From JACKOB01 sp024234575 (GTDB taxonomy: Bacteria; Pseudomonadota; Gammaproteobacteria; Pseudomonadales; Oleiphilaceae), in NCBI GenBank assembly GCA_051208035.1, contig JBPJFZ010000017.1, positions 1 through 64,000 of the forward strand: a stretch of DNA of 64,000 bases, in the 5' to 3' direction. Shown piece by piece: positions 43,132 to 51,867 of the stretch. Below the pieces are notes generated by a model, which worked only from the letters and a program-made list of their open reading frames with translations, was not told where the DNA came from and made no database searches. Within the stretch, counting starts at the first letter, position 1. Each line of letters opens with the position of its first letter. The position numbers were made by a program, and so were the translations under genes.

Positions 43132-44100
43132 TTGCCAGTTGCTCATTTTCGTACAGTGGTAGTTAGCTTATTTTTACTTGCGCCTGCGGTTTCCTGGCCG
43201 CAGACGTTTGAATTTACCAACCCAGTGGAGATTAAGTCGCTTTTTGATCGATATCATTACAGTTTGCATGACTGGGATAGTGGTAATCGGCTGGTACCCA
43301 AACTCTTCTTACAGAACATTCCTGAACGCTGGCGTAAAAAGTATGTGTCAGAAATGCAGGTTAACGAGAGGAAAGAGTTTTTTTATCTTGTATTGGCACC
43401 ACTAGTTCTCAAGGTGAATGCGACCATCACCAAGGATCGAGAGCGGTACCAGGCATTAATGCGGAAATATCCATTCGATACGTTGCAAGAAAAAGAGGCC
43501 TTATGGTTAAAGAATTTACTGAACCATTATGAAATATACATAGAAGAGGGTAACTCTCTTGCTGAAAATGGCGAAGTGATTGATGCGATAGTGATAATAA
43601 AACAGCAACCAAGACATCATTTTGATGAGCTGCTGCGACGGTTGGATATTGTTGCACCTTCTTTGGCATTAGCGCAGGCCGCATTAGAAACAGGGTGGGG
43701 AGTGAGCCGGTTTGCAGATGTAGGAAACGCGCTCTATGGTCAGTGGACCTGGGGAGAGGAGGGCATCAAACCCATGCAGCAGCGTTCGGGTAAGGGCAAC
43801 TACTTGATTAAATCATTCTCAACGCCAGAGGACTCAATAGTCGATTATGTGCATAACCTGAATACCCATAAAGCCTACAGTAAACTAAGAGAAAGGCGTG
43901 CTCAATTGCGCGAGCAGGGCATGCCAATCACCGGGAAACCGCTGGCTGAAACTTTGGTGAGCTATTCGGAGCGTGGCAGTGCTTATGCCAAAGATCTGAT
44001 TTCAATGATTCGCCACAACAAGCTTTATTATGCCGATGAGTCCAGTTTGCAGGACATGTCACCTATTTATCTTGTGCCTGTGGGGGCGGGGGCTGATTAG
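43132..44100 (+). CDS. Bax-like exported glucosaminidase-domain protein
   Basis: A 322-aa exported protein with a signal peptide (hydrophobic 'VVVSLFLLAPAVSW') and a C-terminal N-acetylglucosaminidase domain ('ALAQAALETGWGVSRFADVGNALYGQWTW', about residues 183-211). This domain carries the catalytic Glu of the AALETGWG block and resembles Escherichia coli Bax. It would cut peptidoglycan in the periplasm. The start is TTG at 43132 with GAGAGG upstream. A strong terminator follows. Confidence 0.85.
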   Translation: MPVAHFRTVVVSLFLLAPAVSWPQTFEFTNPVEIKSLFDRYHYSLHDWDSGNRLVPKLFLQNIPERWRKKYVSEMQVNERKEFFYLVLAPLVLKVNATITKDRERYQALMRKYPFDTLQEKEALWLKNLLNHYEIYIEEGNSLAENGEVIDAIVIIKQQPRHHFDELLRRLDIVAPSLALAQAALETGWGVSRFADVGNALYGQWTWGEEGIKPMQQRSGKGNYLIKSFSTPEDSIVDYVHNLNTHKAYSKLRERRAQLREQGMPITGKPLAETLVSYSERGSAYAKDLISMIRHNKLYYADESSLQDMSPIYLVPVGAGAD

Positions 44101-44121
44101 TTGTGTGTATTTAGCTGTTAG

Positions 44122-44153
44122 AAAAAAGCCGGTCAGGAAAACCGGCTTTTTTT
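44122..44153. terminator. Bidirectional rho-independent terminator
   Basis: AAAAAAGCCGGT (44122-44133) and ACCGGCTTTTTT (44141-44152) pair around a 7-nt loop. It serves the glucosaminidase gene and the converging lipoprotein gene. Confidence 0.92.
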
Positions 44154-44175
44154 AAGGACTCGAAAAACTTTGTAC

Positions 44176-45198
44176 CTACCAGTTGTGGCTGGTAGATACG
44201 TTATCAACCGTTACCGTGTAGCCGCTGCAAGAGTCAAAGTTGATCGTACCGGTTGAACCGCCCGCACCCACAAAGGTAGCTGCACCGGCTCCTAACACGC
44301 CGCCAGCGCAAGAAGCTTGCAAGGCCGAGGTGGTACCGACTTCGATATAACCGTTTTCTTCGTCATAGACTTTTGCGGTGACTTCGAAGCCATTAAGATC
44401 GTCACCGGCCACGGCTGCTTCTTCAATACGATAGTTTTCGCCATCTTCGAGCCAATCGTCAGAAATCGTGCACACAGGCTCATCTGTATTCATGCCGGTG
44501 CAAAATTCCAGACTGTCTACCAGTTCTTCAAGCACGTTGCCGTATTCGTCGGTGATAAGCAGGTACTGATAGTAGGTAATGACAGAGTCGAAATCCTCAC
44601 TCCACTCTTCCTCGCCATAGCCGCTGTAGTAATAGAAATCACCATCTCCGTAGGTTTCGCTTAGCTCGATTTCGAATACATAAGCGAGTTCGTCAAAGAA
44701 ATAGGTCTCGGTGGCATTGCCATTGAGGGTCACACCTTCGGTGTAACAGTCAACAAAGTCTACGCTGTAGGTGTAGGCCTCACCTTCTACGGTCTCTGTT
44801 TCGTCTGCAAAGCCTGCATCGCAATAATAGGTCGACACGTCAACGCCAGTAGCCGTTGCTGTGCGGTTATCTTTGGTGCGCTTAGAGCTGGTTTCCTTGT
44901 CCAGTACCGCTTTTTTAATGCCCTTGGCTGCCGCTACCCCTAGTGCATCGGCGTTGCTGGTGGTGACAGTTGCCTGTACCGTTTTGATGGTGCCGGGTGA
45001 TGTTGTTTCCCCACCTGTATTGGTATTGTCACCGGTGTTGGCGTTGCCGCCACTATTTGAGCCTGTATTAGTACTGCTGTCAGATGCACCCTGGTTTGTT
45101 GTGCCGGACGAGCTACTAGAGCCACCGCCGCCACAGCCAGAAAGAATAAGGGAAGAGCAGACGAAAGACAGTGCGAGTTTGCGGTGGTGAGTATTCAT
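44176..45198 (-). CDS. Lipoprotein with Ser/Gly/Asn-rich linker, unknown function
   Basis: A 340-aa predicted lipoprotein. The lipobox is LSGC (C22), followed by GGGGSSSSS and a low-complexity Thr/Asn/Gly/Ser linker (about 30-70). The acidic, aromatic-rich mature domain (many Tyr, Asp and Glu at 120-290) contains at least seven cysteines that could form disulfides ('YYCDAGF', 'VDCYTEG', 'EFCTGMNTDEPVCTI'). No family is recognised. The tether and acidity suggest a surface-exposed outer-membrane lipoprotein. An AAGGA site precedes the ATG. Confidence 0.7.
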   Translation of the reverse strand: MNTHHRKLALSFVCSSLILSGCGGGGSSSSSGTTNQGASDSSTNTGSNSGGNANTGDNTNTGGETTSPGTIKTVQATVTTSNADALGVAAAKGIKKAVLDKETSSKRTKDNRTATATGVDVSTYYCDAGFADETETVEGEAYTYSVDFVDCYTEGVTLNGNATETYFFDELAYVFEIELSETYGDGDFYYYSGYGEEEWSEDFDSVITYYQYLLITDEYGNVLEELVDSLEFCTGMNTDEPVCTISDDWLEDGENYRIEEAAVAGDDLNGFEVTAKVYDEENGYIEVGTTSALQASCAGGVLGAGAATFVGAGGSTGTINFDSCSGYTVTVDNVSTSHNW

Positions 45199-45360
45199 GA
45201 TTGTACATCCTTAAAGCGGTGAAGGAGCCGGATGATTCAGGCTCGACTTCGTTCATGCGCACAGAGCAGTTTGGCGCATGCAAACTGGATCTTTAAATAT
45301 TAGTAATGGATCCAGAAATCAGCAATTTTTGAATACAAAACAACCGCAACAAAACGGAAG

Positions 45361-45404
45361 ATTTCTCATTGATCATCCATGAGTGGGTCTGATCAATGAG
45401 AAAT
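45361..45404. repeat. Perfect 15-bp inverted repeat
   Basis: ATTTCTCATTGATCA (45361-45375) and TGATCAATGAGAAAT (45390-45404) are exact inverted copies around a 14-nt loop, 29 bp after the methyltransferase stop. No T-tract follows on either strand, so it is not a standard terminator. Confidence 0.85.
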
Positions 45405-45432
45405 TGAGGTAATAGAAGAAGGGAGAAACTAT

Positions 45433-46098
45433 CTAGACCTTTGCTTTGACCTTTTTTCCTAAAAACGAGGTATACGCATCAATGCCCAGCACTTCGGTAT
45501 GCTTTTCATCTTGCATGTCCAGTCCCGCCTCGATCATATAACGGCGATAGTCATAAACGGGATGAACTGCCGCCCCGGTTGTCGCCCAAAAGATTAGGAT
45601 GGCGGTATACCAATAGAGGTTTTTAAACAGTTTGGCTAATGGGTTGCCTTGTGGAAAGGCGAAGTCACTTATCACCACATAGGCATCTTCTTTACCGAGC
45701 TTGATAAGGTAGGCCAGCACATCCGCAACCATGCTTTCAGGAAACAGATTAAGGAAAAAGTTGCCGGTGACCATGTCATATTCACCAAACTCTTCGAATT
45801 TGAAGATATCGTTGTGTATGACGCGAATATCAAGATTCTTACCGCTTTTGGCTATGCCCTCGCGGAATTTATCCAGCATGGCTTCAGAAAGGTCGACCAC
45901 CGTTACCTTGGCACCGCGTTCTGCGGCGTAAATAGCCTCTTTACCGTGCCCCACACCCGCAAAAAGCACTTTATCGCCGGGTTTGAGATATTCGGGAGTC
46001 AGCATGCTGCATTTACATTTAAAAATGGCATTACCTGCAAATACCCAGCTTAACGCATCGTAAACAGGCCCCATTAACCAATACTTATCTTTTTTCAT
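45433..46098 (-). CDS. Class I SAM-dependent methyltransferase
   Basis: A 221-aa protein with the SAM-binding motif 'KVLFAGVGHGKEAIYAAERGA' (residues 43-63), an acidic strand end 'VTVVDLSEAMLDKFREG', and a C-terminal hydrophobic segment ('LYWYTAILIFWATTG', about 162-176) that suggests membrane contact. The N-terminus 'YWLMGPVYDALSWVFAG' resembles ubiquinone/menaquinone-type or lipid methyltransferases. The substrate is unknown. GGAAT precedes the ATG. It is a single gene, transcribed towards the inverted repeat at 45361. Confidence 0.8.
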   Translation of the reverse strand: MKKDKYWLMGPVYDALSWVFAGNAIFKCKCSMLTPEYLKPGDKVLFAGVGHGKEAIYAAERGAKVTVVDLSEAMLDKFREGIAKSGKNLDIRVIHNDIFKFEEFGEYDMVTGNFFLNLFPESMVADVLAYLIKLGKEDAYVVISDFAFPQGNPLAKLFKNLYWYTAILIFWATTGAAVHPVYDYRRYMIEAGLDMQDEKHTEVLGIDAYTSFLGKKVKAKV

Positions 46099-46209
46099 TT
46101 TTATTCCGTTGGTGTCTGATCTGTAAAACCTGATTAATTAAAAACGGGTTGGTTAAAAGTTTAATGTATATCAGCGCGCTACCTTACCATCTTAAGGTGT
46201 CAGGGTAAC

Positions 46210-46566
46210 TTGAATTTAGTCTCAACTTACGATTGTTTTTGTAAGGGATCTGGATGGCTTGGGGGCAGGCTAACATTGCTGTCGGACTACTGTGAGCAAT
46301 ACCCGCATATGGATGTTGCGTTTAGAGTAAAAAAACATGTCGTGGATTTGTGCCAAAGCCATTGCGATACTGGTATTCGTTATGGTAAGCCTTAAGACTT
46401 CCGTTTGGTAATGAGGTCGTTAGTGCGAGACAGGACAAGACTGGCCGCGTCACTGAGCGAAGTTGATTCGTCCTCCGTCAATATGTTTTGGACGGCGGCA
46501 AAAGCGCAAAATCCGGCTGTACGTTCTTTAATTGATTATATTTGCGCCGCTTTCGAGCGTTCTTAA
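46210..46566 (+). pseudogene. Decayed LysR-family regulator (GcvA-like effector domain)
   Basis: One frame reads 'SGWLGGRLTLLSDYCEQYPHMDVAFRVKKHVVDLCQSHCDTGIRYGKP', the pattern of the LysR effector domain ('WL.PRL..F...YPHIDV....LVDL....D.GIRYG'). It then hits a TAA at 46393-46395. The same frame continues to a LysR-like C-terminus ('MFWTAAKAQNPAVRSLIDYICAAF', stop 46564-46566). The DNA-binding half is absent, and the middle of the effector domain (about 100 residues expected) is largely missing. It is therefore a remnant with deletions and a stop. The conserved ends make the assignment fair. Confidence 0.65.
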
Positions 46567-46712
46567 CCGCTTTTAGGCGGGGGTCTCTACAATACTGCCA
46601 GAGTTTGAGAATCTGTTAACGAATAAAAAAATACAGGTTGTTACAATCCTTAGGATGTTACCCAGGGTGTATGACGCACCCGAATTCAGGAGCGGAACAA
46701 ACCGGATTATCT

Positions 46713-47747
46713 ATGAAGTCTTACTTTTCAATATTTTTTGTAGCGATGTCGCTAATTCTCGCAGGTTGTAGCGATAGCGGGAAGAAAACGGGAAGTGTTA
46801 GTATTCAGTCAGCTGAAGTGTTCCAAGGTGGACTGGCGACGAAGTCGGTGCATATGGTCGAGGGTGCACCGGAAATTTCCTTAAACTGGAACGTACGATT
46901 CTCATCACCTTCTTCCACTTATCAAATGCGCGTCTGGCTCGGCACCGACAAATATCCGCAGCAAAGGGAGTTATTAAAACGCAATTGCGCCACCAATCCC
47001 AATGGCGCTTCTTTCGAGTGTGGCCCAGAGCATTCCTATGTTTGTGCCCTTGGATATAATTATGTAGATTGCCGGGGGCCAATAGCTGGCGAACGTATCT
47101 ATGCTGATACGCAATTCGAAACTCTGTATTTCGAAGCCTGCATCTATGATAGCGACATAGAAAGCACTGATAAAACCCGTTGTGATGTAGAGGAAATAGA
47201 GTTTAATACGTTTTACACCGATGATGTGCGTTTGTCCCTCTTTGGAGGAGTTATCCCCGAAGACTGGAAAGTAAACGGTGTTCCTCGTCCAGCCTGTGAG
47301 ACTGGCGATAGTGAATCACTTACCGGATGTTATAAGTCAGAGCATTGTTATTTGGCCCCTAGTGGAGCATCTTCAAGATATTGGATTGATTTTCTGGCAT
47401 CTGGCGATATCAAGACTTTTGTCAATGAGTATCCCAATGACTCTTATTGCAGTGGAGCTTATATTCCCTCTGAAACTAGCAGCACTTTCTCTGCTTATGT
47501 TCCCGGCACAACCTATGATCTCAATGCGGATAACGAAGATGAGAAAGAATTGCTGGTAACCGAGCTGGATGTGTCTGCAGGAGATCAAAAGTTTTTTTCC
47601 GTCTTTAATAAAGATGGAGTCAGACTGTGCTTCCCCGGTAGTGATTATGAATGGCAATCTACAGGTGTGGGGATGCAATTCAGCAATCAAGACAAAGAAA
47701 ATCGTAGTGAAACGTTCACTTTTGAAGACTGTCTGTTGAAGCGTTAA
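46713..47747 (+). CDS. Lipoprotein of unknown function
   Basis: A 344-aa predicted lipoprotein beginning at the ATG at 46713, where a signal peptide with lipobox LAGC opens (cysteine at about residue 18). The in-frame start at 46638 would place 25 residues before it. The mature part has about 13 cysteines in pairs ('KRNCATNPNGASFEC', 'YVCALGYNYVDC', 'SLTGCYKSEHCY'), which suggests a disulfide-bonded periplasmic or surface domain. No family is recognised. The ribosome site is weak (GGAT). Confidence 0.65.
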   Translation: MKSYFSIFFVAMSLILAGCSDSGKKTGSVSIQSAEVFQGGLATKSVHMVEGAPEISLNWNVRFSSPSSTYQMRVWLGTDKYPQQRELLKRNCATNPNGASFECGPEHSYVCALGYNYVDCRGPIAGERIYADTQFETLYFEACIYDSDIESTDKTRCDVEEIEFNTFYTDDVRLSLFGGVIPEDWKVNGVPRPACETGDSESLTGCYKSEHCYLAPSGASSRYWIDFLASGDIKTFVNEYPNDSYCSGAYIPSETSSTFSAYVPGTTYDLNADNEDEKELLVTELDVSAGDQKFFSVFNKDGVRLCFPGSDYEWQSTGVGMQFSNQDKENRSETFTFEDCLLKR

Positions 47748-47824
47748 GTTTTTGTGGCCGAAGCCAGTCTGATCATGGCTGATTGGCCTGCGCTACTATC
47801 AAGATGTATACTTTGCCTCCCAAA

Positions 47825-47848
47825 TCCGGGTAACTAACATTACCCGGA
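47825..47848. repeat. Hairpin-forming inverted repeat upstream of the 47879 gene
   Basis: TCCGGGTAA (47825-47833) and TTACCCGGA (47840-47848) form a perfect 9-bp stem with a CTAACA loop, 30 bp before the start codon. It lies after the lipoprotein gene but has no T-tract, so it may be a leader hairpin or a weak terminator. Confidence 0.6.
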
Positions 47849-47878
47849 ATCATCTTATAGTAATCAGCGAGGCCCTTG

Positions 47879-48343
47879 GTGAGCAGTTCTAAATTAATTC
47901 TACCCGAACCTTCGTTTGTCTTAATCCAGCGAGAAGACGAGGGTGCGCCAGTATATGCGGCCGTCAATAAATCTCTTGCATCGTTTGATGCTACCGCCCG
48001 TCAGCTGTTCAGCTGGCAGTTATCGTTGATCCTTGAATTACAAACCGAAGATGCCAGCGGGATGACGCTGTCTCACGAAGCGAAAGCTATCGAGCCGTTC
48101 TGCCTGCAACTGGAGTCTGATTTACTGAGCGCCGGTAATGCTGTGCCGTTGGCCCGGATCACCTGGCGCAAAACGCGAGAGTTGCTTTTCAGGGTTTATA
48201 ATCCAGTCATTGCCAATGACCTCATCGAAAGTATTATTGCCGCCGAATCAAACCCCCGACCCTTTAGCTATGCAATTGATCCGGACGACACCTGGACAAT
48301 GGCAAAGGTGTATCTGCATCAGTTCGAGACAGCGTCCTCTTAA
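47879..48343 (+). CDS. DUF695-like cytoplasmic protein (tentative)
   Basis: A 154-aa soluble protein. The pattern 'FVLIQREDEGAPVYAAVNKSLASFD' followed by 'ITWRKTRELLFRVYNPVIANDLI' resembles the DUF695 family, whose members share a 'W......G.P..v.vn..l' opening and a 'R.f.fYv.d' block. GTG at 47879 was chosen over TTG 47876 for its spacing to GAGG. It follows the lipoprotein gene by 131 bp with a hairpin between. Assignment is uncertain. Confidence 0.5.
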   Translation: MSSSKLILPEPSFVLIQREDEGAPVYAAVNKSLASFDATARQLFSWQLSLILELQTEDASGMTLSHEAKAIEPFCLQLESDLLSAGNAVPLARITWRKTRELLFRVYNPVIANDLIESIIAAESNPRPFSYAIDPDDTWTMAKVYLHQFETASS

Positions 48344-48465
48344 ATGGAGGCGAGCTATCAATACCGCGAGCGTTCAGCGGCAATAATATGCTTGGTATTC
48401 GTCGTCACCACAAAATTTCCTTAAGCCTGCTGGCTACCAATCTGTTTAACAAAGGGTGAGTATTT

Positions 48466-50103
48466 ATGATTAGGGTTCCTCCTGTTCGATACTGGGCTTA
48501 TGTGGTAAGCATTTTTGGCTTTGCTGTCTCGTTATTGATGGTGGTAGTTGGCAAGTTGCCGGTGTGGGTGTTGTCAGTATTTTTCATACTCACGGTGATT
48601 GGTACTCGTGATGTGCTTCAGCGTAAGCATACACTCATGAGAAACTTTCCGATTCTGGCGCATATCCGTTATTTTCTTGAGTCGTTTGGGGTAGAGATAA
48701 GGCAATATTTTATCGAATCAGATACCGAAGAACGGCCTTTCTCCCGTGAACAACGTGCTGTGGTTTACCAGCGTGCTAAAAACACTCTCGATAAACGGCC
48801 CTTCGGATCGCTGGTCTCGATGTATGAGGAAGGCTACGAGTGGATGAATCATTCGATGCGCCCTGTCGATATTGAAGATGCTGATTTTAGGGTTGAGATT
48901 GGTGCAAGCTGTAAAAAGCCCTATAAAGCCAGTATTTTTAATATTTCGGCGATGAGTTTCGGGTCGCTGTCCGCAAACGCCATACTGTCTTTAAATACCG
49001 GGGCGAAACGAGGCGGTTTTTACCATGATACAGGGGAAGGGTCTATTTCTCGTTACCATCGCCTACCTGGTGGTGATTTGGTGTGGGAGATCGGCTCGGG
49101 ATATTTTGGTTGTCGCAACGTTGATGGTTCGTTTTGTCGCGAGAAGTTTGCGGAAAACGCGGTGCTTGATCAGGTTAAAATGATTGAGATTAAGCTTTCG
49201 CAGGGGGCCAAGCCGGGGCACGGAGGTATCTTGCCGGGCGCGAAAGTGACGCCAGAGATAGCCGAGGCAAGAGGTGTACCAATAGGCTTGGATGTGGTCT
49301 CTCCGGCAATGCACTCTGCCTTTAGTACCCCCATAGAACTGTTAGAGTTTGTGGATGAGCTTAGGGAGCTGTCGGGCGGCAAACCGGTTGGGTTCAAGCT
49401 GGCAATAGGGCATCCATGGGAGTGGTTTGCCATTGTTAAAGCGATGTTGAAAACCGGGCGTCGGCCTGATTTTATTGTTGTGGATGGCGGCGAAGGCGGC
49501 ACGGGGGCGGCGCCGGTAGAGTTTATTAACCGTTTAGGCACGCCTCTTACCGAAGCGCTGCTATTGGTACATAACACGCTGATTGGCACCAATCTGCGTG
49601 AACATATTTCAATTGGTGCGGCGGGTAAAATTACCTCGGCATTTCATTTGGCGCGAACGCTGGCATTAGGGGCTGACTGGTGTAATGCAGCACGGGGATA
49701 CATGTTTGCCCTCGGGTGTGTGCAGTCGATGAGTTGCCATACCGGGCGCTGTCCAACTGGGATTGCCACACAAGATCCTTCACGCAGTCAAAAGCTTGAT
49801 GTGGCAGACAAAAGTGAGCGTGTTTATAACTTTCATAAACATACAGTGGAAGCACTTGGTCATCTCATTGGTGCGGCAGGGTTGAAGAGCCCGTCAGAGC
49901 TGGGGCCAGAGCATATTGTGCGCCGCATCTCCAGTAACGAAGTGAAGTCCTATATTGATCTGTTTCATTTTGTCGAGCCTGGCCAGCTATTGACCGGCAC
50001 GGCAGATCATTTTGTCTTCGAGCAATACTGGAACGAAGTCGATGGGTCAACCTTTGACGCGCCTGAAAAGGTGCTTAAGTTGCGCGAGACTAAGTTACGT
50101 TAA
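48466..50103 (+). CDS. Membrane-anchored FMN-binding glutamate-synthase-like protein
   Basis: A 545-aa protein with two N-terminal membrane helices (about residues 10-45) and a glutamate-synthase FMN-type TIM barrel (about 130-500). Conserved blocks include 'ISAMSFGSLSANAILSLNTGAK', 'GEGSISRYH', 'QGAKPGHGGILPGAKV', 'VDGGEGGTGAAP' and the Fe-S cysteine cluster 'CVQSMSCHTGRCPTGIATQDP'. It lacks the amidotransferase domain of true glutamate synthases, so its substrate is unknown. Homologues of this length are common as stand-alone genes. GGGTGAG lies upstream of the ATG. Confidence 0.9.
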   Translation: MIRVPPVRYWAYVVSIFGFAVSLLMVVVGKLPVWVLSVFFILTVIGTRDVLQRKHTLMRNFPILAHIRYFLESFGVEIRQYFIESDTEERPFSREQRAVVYQRAKNTLDKRPFGSLVSMYEEGYEWMNHSMRPVDIEDADFRVEIGASCKKPYKASIFNISAMSFGSLSANAILSLNTGAKRGGFYHDTGEGSISRYHRLPGGDLVWEIGSGYFGCRNVDGSFCREKFAENAVLDQVKMIEIKLSQGAKPGHGGILPGAKVTPEIAEARGVPIGLDVVSPAMHSAFSTPIELLEFVDELRELSGGKPVGFKLAIGHPWEWFAIVKAMLKTGRRPDFIVVDGGEGGTGAAPVEFINRLGTPLTEALLLVHNTLIGTNLREHISIGAAGKITSAFHLARTLALGADWCNAARGYMFALGCVQSMSCHTGRCPTGIATQDPSRSQKLDVADKSERVYNFHKHTVEALGHLIGAAGLKSPSELGPEHIVRRISSNEVKSYIDLFHFVEPGQLLTGTADHFVFEQYWNEVDGSTFDAPEKVLKLRETKLR

Positions 50104-50247
50104 CGTCAGTGCTGTAATAAGGTATTGAAGGCATGGTGTGTAACCATGGCATGAAAATGGTAGCGACATTTCCGGTCTTGCGGGTACTGACGATCGATAG
50201 TCCCCATCTTGATCCTGAGCATGTCGCTGCCAAATTTAGTCTGCCAG

Positions 50248-51654
50248 TTAAAATCCAGACACTGCCTGAGTCGGATGATCAGCGGTGGCCGCTGCATAAA
50301 GCTCATCCAGCGACGCTTGCAAGTAGCCTGCAAGATCAGGCGACTCCTTTGCAGTCTCGATGGTCGTGGTGGCAGCAATGGTCAGCGTGTCCAGGTAGCT
50401 GGTAACGACCATCGTTAATCCCATGCCATCAACAATTGGGGCCATGCCTTCCATGCTTTTGAGTTTTGCACCATCAAGATACAGCGGAACTGGTGAGCCT
50501 GGCACATTGGTAATAATCATATTAAAAACCGGTTTCAGCCACTTACCAATTCTGAGTCGGGTATAGGCTTTTACTACCAGTGAAGATGACCATGATGGCA
50601 GATGGGCGATGACCTCTTCCATACTCACTTCTTTGTTGTACTCTTTGGATTGCACGGCGTTGCGATGAATGGCATGCAATCTATCTGTGGCTGAGTCGAT
50701 ATCGGTGGCTAAAGACACTAACATGGCAGAAATAGAGTTCCCGGTGCCATCGGTGTTATCCAGCCTTTTCGAGACTGGCGCCATCGCGACTATGGGGGTG
50801 TTGGGTAATTTGTTTGTGTTGGTCAGGTGTTGCCTGACAGCGCCAGAGCAAATTGCTAAAACCACATCATTCACGGTGTAGCCTGGATAGAGGCTTTTTA
50901 TGGCTTTTATTTTATCCAGTGACAGGTGCGCACTGCGAATCCTTCGGCTGTGTTTCACTTCACCATTGAAGGATGTTGCCGGTGACAAAAAAAAGTGAGG
51001 CGGTGTCGAATGAGATCTATCGCGTTGGCGTAGCCTGTAGGAGTTGTTCAGGGCGTGACCCAGGCTTTTGCCAAAAGCCGCAATTTTTTTCGGGCTGCGA
51101 TACAAGCCTCTTAATTTATTGGCGGTCATCTGAGTATAAGAGGGTGGGGCGGGGGTCCAGCTATCAGCATCAGCTTCTATTGAAGTGGATGTTGGGCTAA
51201 GCAGGCCCGCTAAAATCTTTTCCGCTGCTTTACCATCAAGTGCGGCATGATGGAATTTCATTAGCACGTTAAAGCTGTTCCCCATATCCACGTAGCGCAT
51301 TTCCCATAAAGGGATTGTCGGGTCCAGCGTCTCGCTGAAAAACTGGTCGACCATTGTCTCTCTTTGCGTTTGTGAGCTAATGGCAGAAATACGGTGTTCT
51401 TTCACATGGTTGTCGATTGAAAATGTCCGGTCATCTACCCAGTAAGGCAGATCGACATTCAGCGGAAGTGTGGCCAGCTTTCGTCTAAATACCGGTGAAA
51501 TGGACAGTCGCGACGCAATATGGTTCTTAAAACGCGCAAAAGTCATTTTGCCATCAGCCGGATTATTGAACTGCAATATGCAGCCAATATGCATCGGCGT
51601 ACTTTTAGATTCCAGGTTCAGGAATGTCGCATCCATGTTTGATAGCTGTTGCAT
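50248..51654 (-). CDS. Wax ester synthase / diacylglycerol acyltransferase (WS/DGAT)
   Basis: Makes wax esters or triacylglycerol by acylating fatty alcohols or diacylglycerol. The 468-aa protein carries the catalytic HHxxxDG motif in 'KFHHAALDGKAA', the family opening 'LSNMDATFLNLESKSTPMHIG' and the late 'ITNVPGSPVPLYLDGAKL' block. The ATG at 51654 has AGGAG upstream. A longer frame to 51687 is not needed. A very A/T-rich 180-bp stretch precedes it. With the phasin-like protein and esterase in this window it points to neutral lipid storage. Confidence 0.93.
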   Translation of the reverse strand: MQQLSNMDATFLNLESKSTPMHIGCILQFNNPADGKMTFARFKNHIASRLSISPVFRRKLATLPLNVDLPYWVDDRTFSIDNHVKEHRISAISSQTQRETMVDQFFSETLDPTIPLWEMRYVDMGNSFNVLMKFHHAALDGKAAEKILAGLLSPTSTSIEADADSWTPAPPSYTQMTANKLRGLYRSPKKIAAFGKSLGHALNNSYRLRQRDRSHSTPPHFFLSPATSFNGEVKHSRRIRSAHLSLDKIKAIKSLYPGYTVNDVVLAICSGAVRQHLTNTNKLPNTPIVAMAPVSKRLDNTDGTGNSISAMLVSLATDIDSATDRLHAIHRNAVQSKEYNKEVSMEEVIAHLPSWSSSLVVKAYTRLRIGKWLKPVFNMIITNVPGSPVPLYLDGAKLKSMEGMAPIVDGMGLTMVVTSYLDTLTIAATTTIETAKESPDLAGYLQASLDELYAAATADHPTQAVSGF

Positions 51655-51867
51655 AATATTCTCCTCCGGCTGGTCGAGCACTACCACCAGTGACGTTAAT
51701 TGATGATGGAGGGATTATTTCATTTAAGAGTACATATGTATACTGAAATATTGTTAAATATCGCCTAAAATATCTATAGTATTTTTATCTGTATGAAATA
51801 TAAGATAAAAAATATTATAAATATTGTTATCTAGTGTACATTATTATCTTTGCTCTGGTGGGCGTGT

